Source: Nodosilinea sp. WJT8-NPBG4
GTDB lineage: Bacteria > Cyanobacteriota > Cyanobacteriia > Phormidesmidales > Phormidesmidaceae
Assembly (NCBI GenBank): GCA_019359285.1
Contig: JAHHHQ010000034.1
Coordinates: 62,001-126,000 of the forward strand
Length of the DNA stretch: 64,000 nucleotides
Direction: 5' to 3'
Positions 46,128 to 54,232 of the stretch are shown piece by piece. Below the pieces are notes generated by a model, which was not told where the DNA came from, made no database searches, and saw only the letters and a program-made list of their open reading frames with translations. The translations under genes and the position numbers were made by a program. Position 1 is the first letter of the stretch; every line of letters starts with the position of its first letter.

Positions 46128-46207
46128 AGGTAAGGAGGGTAGGGAAGTGAGGAAGGTGAGGCGATAGGAGAATGAAGCATCCCCTCATTCCCTCATCTAA
46201 TCACCCT
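46128..46207. repeat. C-rich/G-rich repeat, copy F, overlapping a gene end
   Basis: A G-rich left arm (GGTAAGGAGGGTAGGGAAGT), a core containing GGAGAATGAAGCA, and a C-rich right arm (CCCTCATCTAATCACCCTC). The core resembles that of copy A (GAGGAATGAAGCA). The right arm extends into the last codons and stop of the DUF3593 gene. Confidence 0.75.
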
Positions 46208-46505
46208 CTACCTGCGTTCCCGCTCGATGCTGCACAACCGCTTGGCGAAACCCCAGCACCACAAGAATGTTTGACAGCGTTAAAAACGCCTCCGCGCTGC
46301 CGTGTAGCCAGTCTACGTTGGCTAGCTCTTCCCCGAGTCCCACCTTGGCATAAATGCCTGCTGGAATGGTTACTGCCACAAACACCAGCAGCGCGTAGAA
46401 GCCAGTTAGCGCCAGCCGCGGTGTCTCCTGAGTACGGGTCATAAACCAGAGAAACCCCAGGTAGGGGAAGAGGGACATGGCGAAGAGGGTATTTTTGTCG
46501 AGCAT
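46197..46505 (-). CDS. DUF3593-type membrane protein
   Basis: 102-residue protein with three hydrophobic helices (about 6-22, 33-52, 72-90). SLFPYLGFLWFMTRTQETPRLA and GFYALLVFVAVTIPAGIYAK match the cyanobacteria/plastid DUF3593 family. It often neighbours DUF2499, as here. The final residues (QVEGD) are encoded within repeat copy F. Both flanks are repeat tracts. Function unknown. Confidence 0.78.
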   Translation of the reverse strand: MLDKNTLFAMSLFPYLGFLWFMTRTQETPRLALTGFYALLVFVAVTIPAGIYAKVGLGEELANVDWLHGSAEAFLTLSNILVVLGFRQAVVQHRAGTQVEGD

Positions 46506-46584
46506 GGGGGGGAGTGGGGAGTAGATGGGTGGGGAGTGGATGGGTAGGAGAGTGGGGAGTGGGTAGGTAGGGGAGGGAGGAGAA
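46506..46584. repeat. G-rich (sense C-rich) repeat, copy G
   Basis: A 79-base G-rich tract begins at the DUF3593 start codon and contains GGGGAGTAGATGGGTGGGG with loops of 7 and 1 bases, then GGGGAGTGGATGGG. It is the clearest G3+N1-7 quadruplex pattern in the window and lies on the template strand of the minus-strand gene. Confidence 0.8.
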
Positions 46585-46660
46585 CTTAGGCAGACAATCT
46601 TTTATTTGAAACCATAGTTCTAAAATTTGCTATGTAGTTTGCCGAGCCGAAGTTGATGGG

Positions 46661-46717
46661 GGTCTAAGGTTCACAGCAGTCCTTAAACCGTATACCTTAA
46701 ACCCTGAACCCTAGACC
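46661..46717. repeat. 13-bp inverted repeat
   Basis: Arms GGTCTAAGGTTCA (46661-46673) and TGAACCCTAGACC (46705-46717) match at 12 of 13 positions. The loop holds a second C/A-rich repeat (CCTTAAACCGTATACCTTAA). It lies between the DUF2499 and DUF3593 genes. Confidence 0.6.
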
Positions 46718-46762
46718 GTTAGAGCTAGCCACGTCTAGCGTTCTCAGGTATTAATTTTGGGT

Positions 46763-47077
46763 TCACTTTGGGCTGGCGGTTGAAATGCTGCTTTGTCGCC
46801 AGATCCACCAGGCGGCAAGGCATAGGGTGCAGTTGCCGATCACGGTCATCGCGGCCTGTAGGGTGACTAGCCAGGCTAGCCCAGGGGCATTGTCGAATAG
46901 GTGCCAGGTGCAGGCGGCCATGGCGCTCACCAGGGCGGGAAGCATGCCGATCGCCAGCCAGCGCCACACTAGCCGCTGAGTCACGGTGGCAAACTGCCAA
47001 ATAAACCACATTGCCGCCATCCACTCCAGCACACTTGAAATATGGATCATCCAGGTGGGCAGCGAGAGGGCGTGCAT
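46763..47077 (-). CDS. DUF2499 (Ycf49-like) membrane protein
   Basis: 104-residue protein. HALSLPTWMIHISSVLEWMAAM at the N-terminus is the family signature, followed by helices at about 40-58 and 66-90. The DUF2499/Ycf49 family is restricted to cyanobacteria and plastids and is uncharacterised. It is upstream of the DUF3593 gene on the same strand with a 257-base, repeat-filled spacer. Confidence 0.78.
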   Translation of the reverse strand: MHALSLPTWMIHISSVLEWMAAMWFIWQFATVTQRLVWRWLAIGMLPALVSAMAACTWHLFDNAPGLAWLVTLQAAMTVIGNCTLCLAAWWIWRQSSISTASPK

Positions 47078-47170
47078 GGGGTTCAGGGCGCAACAACAGC
47101 CTCTATTGTAGAGAGGTCAGTGTATGGCGTATAGCGGTTTGACCTACGGGTTAGCCAGGAGCAGGTGAGC

Positions 47171-48226
47171 ATGCGAGCGGTTTTATGTGGCTACTATGGC
47201 ATGGGCAACGGCGGCGACGAAGCCCTACTCGCTACCCTGCTGCAAATGCTGCCTGCGGGGGTAACGCCCGTGGTGCTGTCGGGCAACCCCATCGAAACCG
47301 CCCAGCGCTACGGCGTAGAAACCGTGCCCCGCAAGGCTCTGAGGCCAGTCATTCGCGCGCTGCGGGGGGCAGAGGTGCTGATTTGGGGCGGCGGCAGTCT
47401 GCTGCAAGATGCCACCAGTCTGCAAAACCCTGTTTACTATGGCGGGCTGATGGTGCTAGCTCAGTGGCTGGGGCTCAAAACTATCGCTTGGGGACAGGGC
47501 ATTGGCCCCCTCAGCCACCCCCTCAGCAAAGGGCTGGGCCGCTACGCCCTGGGCCACTGCAATGCCGTCAGCGTGAGAGACAACGGGTCGGCAGCTTGGC
47601 TAGCCCGCTGGCATGTGCCGGGTATGCAGGCCCCAGACCCAGTGTGGGCCTTGGAGGCTACGCCAGTAGACGGCCTCTGGGATCTGCCTGCCCCTCGGGT
47701 GGCCGTCGCCCTGCGCCCCCATCCCTGGCTAACCGAAAGTCGCCTAGACCAGTTCACTCAGGCTCTGGCCTCGTTTCAAAAGGCGACCCAGACCTGCCTG
47801 CTGCTGGTGCCCTTTCAGCCAATCAAAGACTTGCCCATTGCCGAATATATTCAGCCACGGCTGCCTGGCCCTAGCCACATCTATGCTTTAGATAACCCGC
47901 ACCAGCTCAAGGGGCTGTTTCGCGGTGTCGAGATGACATTGGGCATGCGGCTGCACGCGCTAATTATGGCGGCGGCGGAGGGCTGTCGCTGTTTTGGGCT
48001 GAGCTATGACCCCAAAGTCAGCCACCTGATGACCGACCTCGATCTGCCGGGGTTTGACCTCAACCCCCAGGCGGTGAGCCACCGCTGGCCAGATAGCACC
48101 GAGCAGATGACCCAAGCCTGGCTGGAGGTCTATGCCAACGGCGACCCGCTATCGCCTGAACAGATTAGTTCGCGGGTGGATCGTGCACTCATGCACCGAG
48201 ACCTGCTCCGGGACGTGCTGTCGTGA
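47171..48226 (+). CDS. csaB: Polysaccharide pyruvyl transferase CsaB
   Basis: 351 residues from ATG at 47171, with AGGAG at 47157-47161. The sequence opens VLCGYYGMGNGGDEALLATLL, the CsaB hallmark, with VLIWGGGSLLQD and AWGQGIGPL later. The C-terminal half has MTLGMRLHALIMAA and SYDPKV. CsaB adds ketal pyruvate to envelope polysaccharide, allowing S-layer proteins with SLH domains to bind. No glycan operon is adjacent. Confidence 0.92.
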   Translation: MRAVLCGYYGMGNGGDEALLATLLQMLPAGVTPVVLSGNPIETAQRYGVETVPRKALRPVIRALRGAEVLIWGGGSLLQDATSLQNPVYYGGLMVLAQWLGLKTIAWGQGIGPLSHPLSKGLGRYALGHCNAVSVRDNGSAAWLARWHVPGMQAPDPVWALEATPVDGLWDLPAPRVAVALRPHPWLTESRLDQFTQALASFQKATQTCLLLVPFQPIKDLPIAEYIQPRLPGPSHIYALDNPHQLKGLFRGVEMTLGMRLHALIMAAAEGCRCFGLSYDPKVSHLMTDLDLPGFDLNPQAVSHRWPDSTEQMTQAWLEVYANGDPLSPEQISSRVDRALMHRDLLRDVLS

Positions 48227-48280
48227 TTCTTGCCTCGGCAAAAGTTTGCGCCGATCGCAAAGCCCCAACTTTGCCGTTGG

Positions 48281-48322
48281 GATTCACAGGTTAAACCGTT
48301 CGAACGGTCTAACCTGTGAATC
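48281..48322. repeat. 21-bp near-perfect palindrome, no loop
   Basis: Arms 48281-48301 and 48302-48322 match at 20 of 21 positions; the centre is ACCGTTC/GAACGGT and the outer part is GATTCACAGGTTA. It lies between convergent csaB and the glutathione peroxidase gene. No T-run follows, so it is not a standard intrinsic terminator. Confidence 0.7.
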
Positions 48323-48372
48323 TGCTCTGAATTGTCCCAATCTAGGAATGCTCGTTTGAACGCGATCGCACC

Positions 48373-48837
48373 CTAGCCCAACGCCTGCTCGATCGCAGCT
48401 TTGAGAGCCGGGTCGTTGGGAGGTGTTTGGGGCTCAAAGCGCTCGACTACCTGGCCATCACGACCGACCAAAAACTTGCCAAAGTTCCAGCCGATGTCGG
48501 GGCCGCTGCCGACGAGAAACTGGTAAAGGGGGCTGCGATCGGGGCCGTTGACATCCTGCTTTTCGAGCAGGGTAAAGTCGACGTCGTACTTGGTTTTGGT
48601 GAAGTCTTTGATTTCCTCAGGGCTGCCGGGCTCTTGCTTGCCAAACTGGTTGCAGGGCACGCCTACGATCACAAGGCCGCGATCGCCGTAGGCCTTATCC
48701 AGCTCTACCAGGCCGCTGTACTGGGGCGTTAGGCCACACTTGCTGGCCACATTCACAAAGAGAATCACCTTGTCAGATATTACCTCGGGGGCCAAAGGGG
48801 CACCGTCTAGGGTGGCGAGGTTAGAAGGAAGAGACAT
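48373..48837 (-). CDS. Glutathione peroxidase (Cys type)
   Basis: 154 residues from ATG at 48837; the frame reaches 48858. Catalytic Cys34 is in VNVASKCGLTPQY, with Gln68 in CNQFGKQEPG and Trp in IGWNFGKFLV completing the triad. It has cysteine, not selenocysteine. The family uses thioredoxin or glutathione to reduce peroxides. It pairs functionally with the glutathione reductase 2 kb away, though not in an operon. Confidence 0.92.
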   Translation of the reverse strand: MSLPSNLATLDGAPLAPEVISDKVILFVNVASKCGLTPQYSGLVELDKAYGDRGLVIVGVPCNQFGKQEPGSPEEIKDFTKTKYDVDFTLLEKQDVNGPDRSPLYQFLVGSGPDIGWNFGKFLVGRDGQVVERFEPQTPPNDPALKAAIEQALG

Positions 48838-48965
48838 AGGGGGTAATGGTCTGCACAACGTTGTTATTATCGGTCATCCCCGCCCGGTTGTCGGGCCAAT
48901 CCTCCCAACCCTATCCGCAGACTCCCTATGCCTGATGACTGTCAGGAAGGCCACACCAACGACTC

Positions 48966-49031
48966 CGCTAGAACCAATCCTCACACCCTCATCCCCTCAC
49001 ACCCTCATCCCCTCATCCCCTCACTTCCTCC
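48966..49031. repeat. C-rich repeat, copy H, overlapping a gene end
   Basis: Units CTCACACCCTCATCCCC repeat about three times between the peroxidase and the PEP-synthase-like gene, then continue into the 3' end of the latter. The stop codon and last residues (GSEGMRG) of that protein are encoded by the repeat. Confidence 0.75.
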
Positions 49032-51377
49032 ACCATTCTCCGCCTGCCAAATCGCCTCTAGCGTAAACGGCAGGGCTGCAGCTTCTACCGAAATGGAGCC
49101 AATTCCCCAGCCGACTAGATCAGCGATCAATTCAGGGTGACGGACCGGGGCCTGGCCGCAGATGGAGCAGAGCAGTCCGTTGCGGCGTGCTTCCTGCACC
49201 AAGTGGGCCATGGCTAGGCGCACGACCGGGTGGCGCTCGTCGTAGGCAGAAGCCATGGTGGGCTGGTCGCGATCGATGGCTAGCAGCAGCTGGGTAAGGT
49301 CGTTAGAGCCGATGGCAATGCCCTGAATGCCGGCCTGGGCGTAGGCGGGCAGCAAAAACAACACCGAGGGCACCTCGGCCATAATCCACAGCGCAAAGTC
49401 GGCAACGTCGGTGAGGCCGGCCCGCTCGACCCGCTGACGGCAGGCAATGGCTTCCTCAACGCTACGGACAAAGGGCAAAATCAGCTGTAGGTTGCCATAG
49501 CCGGCCCGTTGCAGAGTGGCTAGTGCCCCCAGCTCGACCTGAAATAGACGGTCATCAACGTCGTAGCTCAGGGTGCCGCGCAGCCCCAGCATCGGGTTGG
49601 GTTCTACCGGAGGGCTGCCCCGCAGGGCCTGCCATTCGTGCGATCGCAGATCGAGGCTGCGGTAGCGCAGGGGTCGAGGCCCTAGGGTCTGCAAAATTGG
49701 CTCTAACTGCTCCACCAAGCGATTTTGCAGCTCTGCTTCCTGGCCCTGGTTGGCCCAGTCCCATGGGTGGCGGCCCTCCAGTACCTCCAGCAGTAGCCAT
49801 TCCGATCGCAGTAAGCCAATCCCCGCTACATGGTTGAGAGAAAGGTTGGCCAAACCCTGGCGCTGGCTGAGGTTGACCATGACCTGAGTGCGCAGCCGGT
49901 GGTAGCGGCCCGGTTGATTGGTGGGTAGCGGTTCGGGTACTGGGGCCACGGGGGGGCGAAACGAGGCCGCCGCCTCGTCAGTGAGGCCATAGACCACACC
50001 GCGATCGCCGTCGAGCCAGAGCACCATGCCGTTGTCGAGTAGCTGGGTGGCCTGAGGTGCACCCACCACCGCCGGAATGCCTACCTCTCTCGCCAAAATA
50101 GCCGCGTGGCAGGTGGCACCGCCTCGCTCGGTGACAATGCCCGCTACCGATGGCAGCTGAAAAAAGACATCGGGCTGCAGGTCGGGCAGCACCACAATGC
50201 AACCCTCAGGGAGCGGTTTTGGCAAGTCTTGGGGGCGTTGGGCGACGACGGCAACCCCTTGAATGCATCCCGCTGCAGCCCCAATGCCGCGTACGACCGT
50301 GCTAGCCAAGGGCAGTAGCGGGGGCTGAGACCGAGCCGGGGTTGGGGGTGGCCGCCCTGGGGCGGAGGCCGTCACCGATAGGGCGAGCCAAGGGGCGGCT
50401 TCGGTAATAATTAGGGTGGGCTGGTCGGGGTTAGCACTGGGGTGCAGCAGCCATTCCAAACGCACCCCCGCTCCACCTAAGGCCGTTTGAGCCCGTTCTG
50501 CAACTTGCACTAGACGGGTGAGTTGGTCTTGGGTGAGGGAGGCGGTCAGCTCGGGGCGATCGCGCTCGATCACCTGAATGGGTTGGGCATTGGCCAACGG
50601 GCGAGGGCGATATTTAGAGGCAGGCCTGAGCTGGTAAATGCGCTCCTGAAACCCTGGCAACCAGGTAGCCTCAGCAACGTTGCCGAGGCTTGTCCAGCAG
50701 CAGGCTGGGATGGCTTCTCCCTGGGTGAGGGCCATGCCCAGCCCCGCTACCGCAGCCACAGTAATTTGCTCCTGGCTTAGAATGAGTGTGCCTGATACCA
50801 GGGCTGGATACACCGGCATAATCAGCGTGGCCAAGCTGAGATCGCGCAGTCGCTGACAGTGAAGATCCCAAACTGGCAGACAACGAGCCGTTAGCGCCTG
50901 GCTCCAAAACTGTGGCAGCACCCCGGCTAGATTTGACTGGTCAGCCTCAATTTGGGCCGGCAACAGGCCTGGGCTTAGCAATCTAGAAGCATCTGCTTGG
51001 TCTAAACCCAGTCTGTCTACCCAAAGTGACGCGCGCAGCATCCAGGCGGCGGGAACAAAGCCATCGGGCTCTGGACAATCTAAACCACTGTCTGCGATCG
51101 CCCCTATTACAGAAATGTCTCGCAGGGCGTTTTGCCATTGCTGGCTGCTCTGCTGTAAGTTCCTAAACCCGCTTTGACACACTGAAGCCAGCCGATCGCC
51201 TTCGTCATTGGGCCAGGCCATCTGCTCTAGACCGTGGTGCCAGGCCGCTGCGGTCAGTACGCAACCCTGGGCCACAGGCAGCCCCTGCCGCTTGAGCAAG
51301 CCCAGATAATATGCTTTCTGGCCGACGGCCCGCAGATCAGCGATGTCCAGCGTGTGCAGTTGTCGAAGCCAGGTCAT
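49005..51377 (-). CDS. PEP-synthase-like protein with degenerate N-terminus
   Basis: 790-residue protein. The mobile phosphohistidine domain (about 360-450) has ERGGATCHAAILAREVGIPAVVG with His424. The C-terminal TIM barrel (about 480-780) has GIAIGSNDLTQLLLAIDRD and the catalytic Cys in CSICGQAP. The N-terminal 330 residues should be the ATP-grasp domain but lack the RSSA/ED-type ATP motifs of true PpsA/PpdK, leaving a weak match (LILSQEQITVAAVAGLG). It may not use ATP. The C-terminus ends in repeat-encoded GSEGMRG. Confidence 0.82.
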   Translation of the reverse strand: MTWLRQLHTLDIADLRAVGQKAYYLGLLKRQGLPVAQGCVLTAAAWHHGLEQMAWPNDEGDRLASVCQSGFRNLQQSSQQWQNALRDISVIGAIADSGLDCPEPDGFVPAAWMLRASLWVDRLGLDQADASRLLSPGLLPAQIEADQSNLAGVLPQFWSQALTARCLPVWDLHCQRLRDLSLATLIMPVYPALVSGTLILSQEQITVAAVAGLGMALTQGEAIPACCWTSLGNVAEATWLPGFQERIYQLRPASKYRPRPLANAQPIQVIERDRPELTASLTQDQLTRLVQVAERAQTALGGAGVRLEWLLHPSANPDQPTLIITEAAPWLALSVTASAPGRPPPTPARSQPPLLPLASTVVRGIGAAAGCIQGVAVVAQRPQDLPKPLPEGCIVVLPDLQPDVFFQLPSVAGIVTERGGATCHAAILAREVGIPAVVGAPQATQLLDNGMVLWLDGDRGVVYGLTDEAAASFRPPVAPVPEPLPTNQPGRYHRLRTQVMVNLSQRQGLANLSLNHVAGIGLLRSEWLLLEVLEGRHPWDWANQGQEAELQNRLVEQLEPILQTLGPRPLRYRSLDLRSHEWQALRGSPPVEPNPMLGLRGTLSYDVDDRLFQVELGALATLQRAGYGNLQLILPFVRSVEEAIACRQRVERAGLTDVADFALWIMAEVPSVLFLLPAYAQAGIQGIAIGSNDLTQLLLAIDRDQPTMASAYDERHPVVRLAMAHLVQEARRNGLLCSICGQAPVRHPELIADLVGWGIGSISVEAAALPFTLEAIWQAENGGGSEGMRG

Positions 51378-51714
51378 TCTGGGGTACAGGGCTAGCCCTC
51401 AGCTGTCGCATGAGGAAGGTGGCCAAGTTATTCGGTTTTATAACGCTAGAACCGCTGGCCCCTGCGGCGAGCTTAATCTGCCCCAACCCTAGGCTGGCAG
51501 TGCCGAGGGGCGATCGCAACGAAGCGCTTTATTTGAAGTCAATATCTTATATCTATGAGTTTACGCGATGGCGATCGTCTTCGCCCTCTACCCTGCTAGT
51601 GGGATAGGGTGCTTTCCCACTAGAGATCCCTATTTCTACCCACGTCCCTGCCCGCTGTGGCTCCGACAATAGATCCAGCGCCATCTCGGCCATTTAGCTA
51701 TCAGGGCAGATCGC
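51378..51714. other. Divergent spacer with a 9-bp hairpin
   Basis: About 340 bases between the PEP-synthase-like gene (minus) and comF (plus). CTAGTGGGA (51596-51604) pairs with 51615-51623. No gene was seen; apparent frames overlap comF out of frame. Confidence 0.4.
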
Positions 51715-52458
51715 ATGCACAGTCGCTCCTCGATTCAGACTTGGCTCAGCCAGGGCAAACGCCAGATGCTCAGCCTGTTTTTGGCCGAGCCCTGCCCCCT
51801 GTGTCAGCGATCAACATCCGCAGTGCTCTGCCCCGGCTGCTGCCGCCAAGTGCAGCAGTGTCAAACTCCAACGCCCTGCGATCGCAGTATTCCAGATCTG
51901 ACAGTACTGAGCTGGGGGCGCTACGAAGACAGCCTGCGCCAGGCGATCGGCAGCCTCAAATACAGTGGCCATATCGGCCTGGCTCAGTTTTTGGGCACCG
52001 AGCTGGGACAAACTTGGGTCGACCACAACCCTCGACCTAGGGCAGGGGCTCGTCCGGTGGCGATCGTCCCCATTCCCCTCCACCCCACCCGGTTGCAGCA
52101 GCGGGGCTTTAACCAAGCCGACCTGATCGGCCAGTGGTTTTGTCGGCTGACTGGGCTGCCGCTACACAGCCAAGGCCTGTTGCGAGTGCAGGCCACCCAG
52201 GCTCAGCACAGCCTCGATCGGCTCAGCCGTCAGCAAAATTTGGCCCAGGCCTTTGCCGTTGCTCCGGCCCAAATCAAGACTCTCCGGCAATCTACGGTGT
52301 GGCTGCTCGACGACATCTTCACCACCGGAGCCACGGCTCAAGCGGCGGCCTTGGTCCTGCGACGCAGCGGTATCGCCGTAGAGGGCATCTGCACCGTCGC
52401 CCGACCCACGGTCTGGGCAACCCCCACCGCATCCAAGAGAACTTCGACCTTAGGGTAG
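51715..52458 (+). CDS. ComF family phosphoribosyltransferase-like protein
   Basis: 247-residue protein. The N-terminal Cys-rich part is CPLCQRSTSAVLCPGC (about 25-42). The PRTase domain has VPIPLHPTRLQQRGFNQADLI and the PRPP-type loop VWLLDDIFTTGATA. ComF is needed for DNA uptake in naturally competent bacteria; PilQ and PilMNO in this window belong to the same process. An ATG at 51763 would remove 16 residues. Confidence 0.88.
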   Translation: MHSRSSIQTWLSQGKRQMLSLFLAEPCPLCQRSTSAVLCPGCCRQVQQCQTPTPCDRSIPDLTVLSWGRYEDSLRQAIGSLKYSGHIGLAQFLGTELGQTWVDHNPRPRAGARPVAIVPIPLHPTRLQQRGFNQADLIGQWFCRLTGLPLHSQGLLRVQATQAQHSLDRLSRQQNLAQAFAVAPAQIKTLRQSTVWLLDDIFTTGATAQAAALVLRRSGIAVEGICTVARPTVWATPTASKRTSTLG

Positions 52459-52559
52459 ATGGCTATGGTTTCCTTAGGAAATATTAATAATCCATTGGCC
52501 CTGTTGAACCAGCGAGTCGATGCCCTAGTATAAATCTAAAGAAATTATTAACAGCTGCT

Positions 52560-52769
52560 ATGAACCCCCAGCTTCTAAGACACCTGTGGTCTTTGGTAGA
52601 ACGGTCCCAGAGCAGTCATCTTTTAGCCCTAGATGACCACGGTTTAGTGTGCTGGTTGTTAGATCAATTCGTTGGGCAGCAGCCAATCAATCAGGCCGAA
52701 ACCGATCAGCTGCATCACTACATTCGCGACAAAATTCCTCTGATTCGCGACCTGGCGCAGGAGCACTAA
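52560..52769 (+). CDS. Small conserved hypothetical protein
   Basis: 69-residue soluble helical protein, beginning MNPQLLRHLWSLVERSQSSH and ending in a charged IRDKIPLIRDLAQEH. There is no signal or membrane segment. It resembles a short cyanobacterial family of unknown role. It sits between comF and the amino-acid importer. Confidence 0.65.
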   Translation: MNPQLLRHLWSLVERSQSSHLLALDDHGLVCWLLDQFVGQQPINQAETDQLHHYIRDKIPLIRDLAQEH

Positions 52770-52879
52770 ACCAATTTCACTAGGCGTAAGGTGAGACTCT
52801 CTTGGACCGTCAAGCAGATGGATCCGGATAGGTTTAGATTCCCCGCCAGTATATTGTTATCCTTGATGCAAAATGAAAA

Positions 52880-52927
52880 CCCAAACCGTTGGAGTGTTAA
52901 CCCAGTGCAACACTCCAACGGTTTGGG
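52880..52927 (+). repeat. 19-bp perfect hairpin upstream of natF
   Basis: CCCAAACCGTTGGAGTGTT (52880-52898) pairs exactly with 52909-52927 around a 10-base loop. It ends 40 bases before the natF start. Downstream T content is modest (GTTTTG), so attenuation, termination of the previous gene or RNA stabilisation are all possible. Confidence 0.7.
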
Positions 52928-52967
52928 TATAAGTTTTGCAGTGTCTTTTGTGAGTGAGGATTAATTC

Positions 52968-54026
52968 ATGCGCAAGTGGGGTTTTCTCGCAGCTGCCCTC
53001 GGGCTAACGCTGGCCGCCTGTGGTGGCGGAACCACTACTAACACCACCGCTGACGGGGAAGCCGCTCCCGCTGGTGGGGGCCGTCTCGACGTCGTTAAAG
53101 GGCGTGGACAGCTGATCTGTGGCGTGGATGGTGGGATTCCGGGCTTTAGCTTCGTGGATGAAAGCGGCGCCTATACCGGTCTCGATGTCGATATCTGTAA
53201 GGCCGTAGCCGCCGCCGTTTTGGGCGATGCCGAAGCCGTAGAATATCGCCGTTTAGACTCGACTGAGCGCTTCACGGCTCTCTCGGGGGGTGAAGTTGAT
53301 ATGCTCTCCCGTAACACCACCTGGACCATCAGCCGTGACACCAGCGTGGGCCTTGAATTTGCGCCTACCACCTTTTTCGATGGTCAGGGCATGATGGTAC
53401 GAACCGATAGCGGCATCGCTGACCTCGAGGATTTTGCGGGCAAGGCCGTTTGTGTGGAGACCGGTACCACCACTGAGCTCAACCTGACCGACCAAATGCG
53501 CCAGCTCGGTGTCGATTTTGAACCGGTGGTGTTTCAAGATGCTGATGCCGCCTACGCTGCCTACGACGAAGGCCGTTGTGAGGGCATGACCTCTGACAAA
53601 TCGCAGCTGGTGGCCCGCCGCAGCACCCTGCCCAACCCCGACGAGCACACCCTGCTCGAAGTCACCATGTCTAAAGAGCCCCTAGGTCCTGTGACCACCA
53701 ACAACGACTCCAGCTGGTACGACGTCGTCAAATGGGTCACCTATGGGTTGATTCAGGCGGAAGAGTTTGGCATTACCTCTGAGAATATTGCTACCTTTGA
53801 GGCCACCGAAAACCCTGACATCGCGCGATTCTTGGGCAAGGAGGGCACCCTGGGTACCGATATGGGGCTGCCCAACGACTTCATGGTGAAGGTGATTACT
53901 CAGGTGGGTAACTACGGCGAGGTCTTCGAACGCAACGTAGGGGCCGATTCTGAGTTTGGTTTGGAGCGTGACCAAAACGCGCTGTGGAGCGAGGGTGGCC
54001 TGATGTACTCTCCCCCCTTCCGCTAG
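52968..54026 (+). CDS. natF: Amino-acid-binding lipoprotein NatF
   Basis: 352-residue family 3 solute-binding protein. The lipobox is LAAC with Cys18. DVVKGRGQLICGVDGGIPGFS, YTGLDVDICKAVAAAVLG and NTTWTISRDTSVGLEFAP match the AapJ/BztA/NatF group. Four genes in order (binding protein, two permeases, ATPase) correspond to the N-II neutral/acidic amino-acid importer of cyanobacteria (NatFGH plus BgtA). Glutamate, aspartate and neutral amino acids are likely ligands. Confidence 0.88.
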   Translation: MRKWGFLAAALGLTLAACGGGTTTNTTADGEAAPAGGGRLDVVKGRGQLICGVDGGIPGFSFVDESGAYTGLDVDICKAVAAAVLGDAEAVEYRRLDSTERFTALSGGEVDMLSRNTTWTISRDTSVGLEFAPTTFFDGQGMMVRTDSGIADLEDFAGKAVCVETGTTTELNLTDQMRQLGVDFEPVVFQDADAAYAAYDEGRCEGMTSDKSQLVARRSTLPNPDEHTLLEVTMSKEPLGPVTTNNDSSWYDVVKWVTYGLIQAEEFGITSENIATFEATENPDIARFLGKEGTLGTDMGLPNDFMVKVITQVGNYGEVFERNVGADSEFGLERDQNALWSEGGLMYSPPFR

Positions 54027-54094
54027 AGAAGGCTTGCTGAGCGGTGGGAGGCTCTAGCCCTCGCCGCAGCTCTCTAATCCAGATTAACCCCGTT

Positions 54095-54122
54095 AAAAGG
54101 CGCAGCTAGACTGCGCCTTTTT
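54095..54122 (+). terminator. Intrinsic terminator after natF
   Basis: AAAGGCGCAG (54096-54105) pairs exactly with 54111-54120 around a 5-base loop, followed by TTTTTC. It suggests that much natF message ends before natG, giving more binding protein than permease. A TTGACA hexamer at 54153-54158 may be a promoter for natG. Confidence 0.8.
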
Positions 54123-54232
54123 CATAAACCCTTGTAACAAATTGAACTTTTCTTGACATCGCTCTTAGATTATTTTGCTTACAGCTCTAGCACTGCTCTC
54201 CTTTTTGCACTGATACACCACAGGTGACGTAA

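Noticed and set aside
54134..54147. NtcA box upstream of natG (GTA-N8-AAC)
   Set aside because: The second half-site is AAC rather than TAC and the -10 spacing is poor; too weak to list.
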